Below, one piece after another: positions 6,607 through 7,494 of a stretch of 7,494 bases of DNA. The stretch lies in assembly GCA_003520455.1 (NCBI GenBank), contig DOUV01000209.1:1-7494 (forward strand), given 5' to 3'. The notes beneath the pieces are model-generated. The model ran no database searches, was not told where the DNA came from, and saw only the letters and a program-made list of their open reading frames with translations. The position numbers were made by a program, and so were the translations under genes. Source of the stretch: Chloroflexota bacterium (lineage in GTDB: Bacteria; Chloroflexota; Anaerolineae; Ardenticatenales; Ardenticatenaceae). Positions within the stretch are counted from its first letter, which is position 1. Each line of letters begins with the position of its first letter.

Positions 6607-7014
6607 CTAACCGGCTGCTTTCAAACTGAACACAGGCACTTCTAACATTTCACTCGGTTGTACTTTGGCTGCTTTTTGAAGTTCCAACAGTTGTTCTACC
6701 TTGTCCAAAGTTTCCTCTAAGATGTACTTCTTTCCACTCTCTCGACATAGGAGAACCGGTACATCACGGATAACTAAAAGACGCCCATCAACCGAAGTGA
6801 CATATTCAATATCAATATCCTCAAAAGCTTGTTCACTCCGTGGACAATGTGCCGGTCGATGGTTCAGAACAATTAAGTTGGGGTGAAAAAGGTTTTTCGA
6901 AAGGTCTACCTCGAATGTGACCTCTTTCATCTCGTCCCAATAACCAGTCGTATCGTGGCTCTCCCAAAATTCAACCGCTTCGTCTAAAGTTCTAAATTCA
7001 GGTATCCTGGCCAT
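6607..7014 (-). CDS. CopG/BrnA-like antitoxin fused to degenerate YgiT domain
   Basis: 135 residues, starting 3 bases after the toxin's stop with only a weak ribosome-binding site, so translation is probably coupled. Residues 1-42 (FRTLDEAVEFWESHDTTGYW) match the N-terminal CopG/BrnA antitoxin motif. Residues 53-111 match a YgiT/MqsA-type zinc-knuckle domain (CPxCG ... GRLLVIRDVPVLLC ... ESGKKYI), but each CxxC pair has lost its second cysteine: CPRS (57-60) and CRES (90-93). Both serines are AGT, one base from the TGT cysteine codon. No ribbon-helix-helix or helix-turn-helix is visible, so the usual autorepressor function may be absent or depend on another protein. It should neutralise the adjacent BrnT-like toxin by direct binding. 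AT-rich relative to flanking genes (26 G+C in 60 bases at 6721-6780, against 40 in 60 at 5701-5760), suggesting horizontal gain. Confidence 0.8.
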   Translation of the reverse strand: MARIPEFRTLDEAVEFWESHDTTGYWDEMKEVTFEVDLSKNLFHPNLIVLNHRPAHCPRSEQAFEDIDIEYVTSVDGRLLVIRDVPVLLCRESGKKYILEETLDKVEQLLELQKAAKVQPSEMLEVPVFSLKAAG

Positions 7015-7017
7015 TTT

Positions 7018-7305
7018 TCACCGCTTTCGATAGAGTTGCCTTTCTTTGTCCGTCATGTCGCGGGCACTTAGGATCAAGGCTCTCCGATTGAGTTTGTAGA
7101 CAAACACGATGAACAAGTATCGCCCGGCTTCGGTTTGCCCGTAGGCCTGGTATAGATCCTCACCCGCTCGTTTACCGCGTGGACCTCGACGGAAAACCGG
7201 ATCAAGTTCGAATACTTCTTCAACTTCCTCGACTATAACCCCATGCTTGACTTCAAGTTTTTCAATAATGTCTGGCAGCCAGATGATGGCTTTGATTTTC
7301 ACCAC
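7018..7305 (-). CDS. BrnT-like type II toxin (RNase)
   Basis: 95 residues, the usual length for BrnT. The start is taken as GTG at 7305 (a second GTG follows at once); the ribosome-binding site is poor, GGGAC being the best match. The fold signature is clear: IIWLPDIIEKLEVKHGVIVEEV (7-28), a GKRAGEDLYQAYGQT segment (44-58), the beta strand GRYLFIVFVYK (61-71), and the C-terminal ALILSARDMTDKERQLYRK (76-94), with the SARDMTxKER motif of BrnT relatives. BrnT proteins are RelE-fold ribonucleases that block translation; the nuclease role here is inferred from family. It is first in a two-gene operon with its antitoxin, the normal BrnT-BrnA order, and is driven by an extended -10 promoter about 30 bases upstream. 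Confidence 0.85.
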   Translation of the reverse strand: MVKIKAIIWLPDIIEKLEVKHGVIVEEVEEVFELDPVFRRGPRGKRAGEDLYQAYGQTEAGRYLFIVFVYKLNRRALILSARDMTDKERQLYRKR

Positions 7306-7331
7306 GTTGTCCCGAAAAGAGAGGTGGATGA

Positions 7332-7360
7332 ATTATATCAGGTTGTCGTTGAATGAACAA
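7332..7360 (-). promoter_or_regulatory. Promoter of the toxin-antitoxin operon
   Basis: The minus strand has TTGTTC (-35, 7360-7355), a 17-base spacer, and TATAAT (-10, 7337-7332) preceded by TGA to form an extended -10. Transcription would start near 7325, about 20 bases before the toxin's GTG. It is a strong match to a sigma70 consensus. I see no clear palindromic operator over it, only a weak TTGT...ACAA arrangement. Confidence 0.65.
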
Positions 7361-7494
7361 GGTTTTCTTAAATGAGAACGGCAGAGGTCCAGGAGGAGGT
7401 GTCAAGTTTGCACCACATAACGGCGAGGTTCTGCTGCGCGGGCGGCCGCGATGGAGCTCCGCACCAAGGGTGCGTGCGACCGAGCGGTCAGCCG
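7361..7494. other. Window end without an identifiable gene
   Basis: About 130 bases upstream of the toxin-antitoxin promoter. GC content rises again from about 7385, marking the edge of the AT-rich segment. A 30-codon minus-strand frame is open from the window edge to a TGA at 7402-7404, but it is too short to assign. A TTGACA (7405-7400, minus strand) has no matching -10. Confidence 0.4.

Noticed and set aside
7400..7405. Consensus TTGACA on the minus strand
   Set aside because: No -10 element at 16-18 bases; the toxin-antitoxin promoter lies farther downstream with its own -35.
7402..7494. Possible C-terminal end of a minus-strand gene entering from the right edge
   Set aside because: Thirty open codons in GC-rich DNA are not evidence of coding and no motif is visible.
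1..7494. CRISPR array, tRNA, rRNA or insertion-sequence transposase
   Set aside because: No regularly spaced repeats, no cloverleaf or rRNA-like stretches and no transposase motifs were seen on either strand.

Overview
The window is a GC-rich bacterial segment with every convincing gene on the minus strand, so transcription runs from high to low coordinates. It resembles accessory chromosomal DNA. The lineage can only be inferred. The NDMA-dependent type of zinc alcohol dehydrogenase, a fragment of an AAA-type transcriptional activator, and a secreted protein ending in an LPLLLK-like tail together fit Chloroflexota or a neighbouring Terrabacteria group better than Proteobacteria. No rRNA or other taxonomic marker is present, so this is a lean and not an identification.

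In transcription order: 7361-7494 holds no gene I can support. An extended -10 promoter (7332-7360) drives a compact toxin-antitoxin module, a BrnT-like RNase toxin (7018-7305) followed 3 bases later by its antitoxin (6607-7014). The antitoxin joins a CopG/BrnA-type N-terminus to a YgiT-like zinc-knuckle domain in which the second cysteine of each of the two pairs is serine. This module is clearly AT-richer than its surroundings. Directly behind it (6385-6606) lies a relic of an AAA-ATPase transcriptional activator without a start, a Walker A motif or a C-terminus. It ends about 40 bases before a complete zinc alcohol dehydrogenase (5235-6344, GTG start).

Next comes an intergenic stretch with a candidate extended -10 promoter and a possible leader of about 275 bases, then an M20D amidohydrolase with all metal ligands (3674-4858). 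It is followed by two hairpins, one with a T6 tract, that probably end its transcript. Then a 23-codon small ORF with a good ribosome-binding site leads into a two-helix membrane protein with a possible PH-like N-terminal domain (2667-3287). A DUF6508 protein follows (2096-2512). After about 840 bases with no convincing gene but with short repeats comes a secreted protein resembling DUF6765, a histidine-rich family possibly of the zinc phospholipase C/nuclease fold (73-1254).

The only clear functional unit is the toxin-antitoxin pair. The dehydrogenase and amidohydrolase are separate metabolic genes with no obvious shared pathway, and the remaining genes appear to be single transcription units. 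The most interesting points are the antitoxin with its paired Cys-to-Ser changes and no visible DNA-binding domain, the regulator relic joined to the module, the unusual tail of the DUF6765-like protein, and the small coupled ORF.
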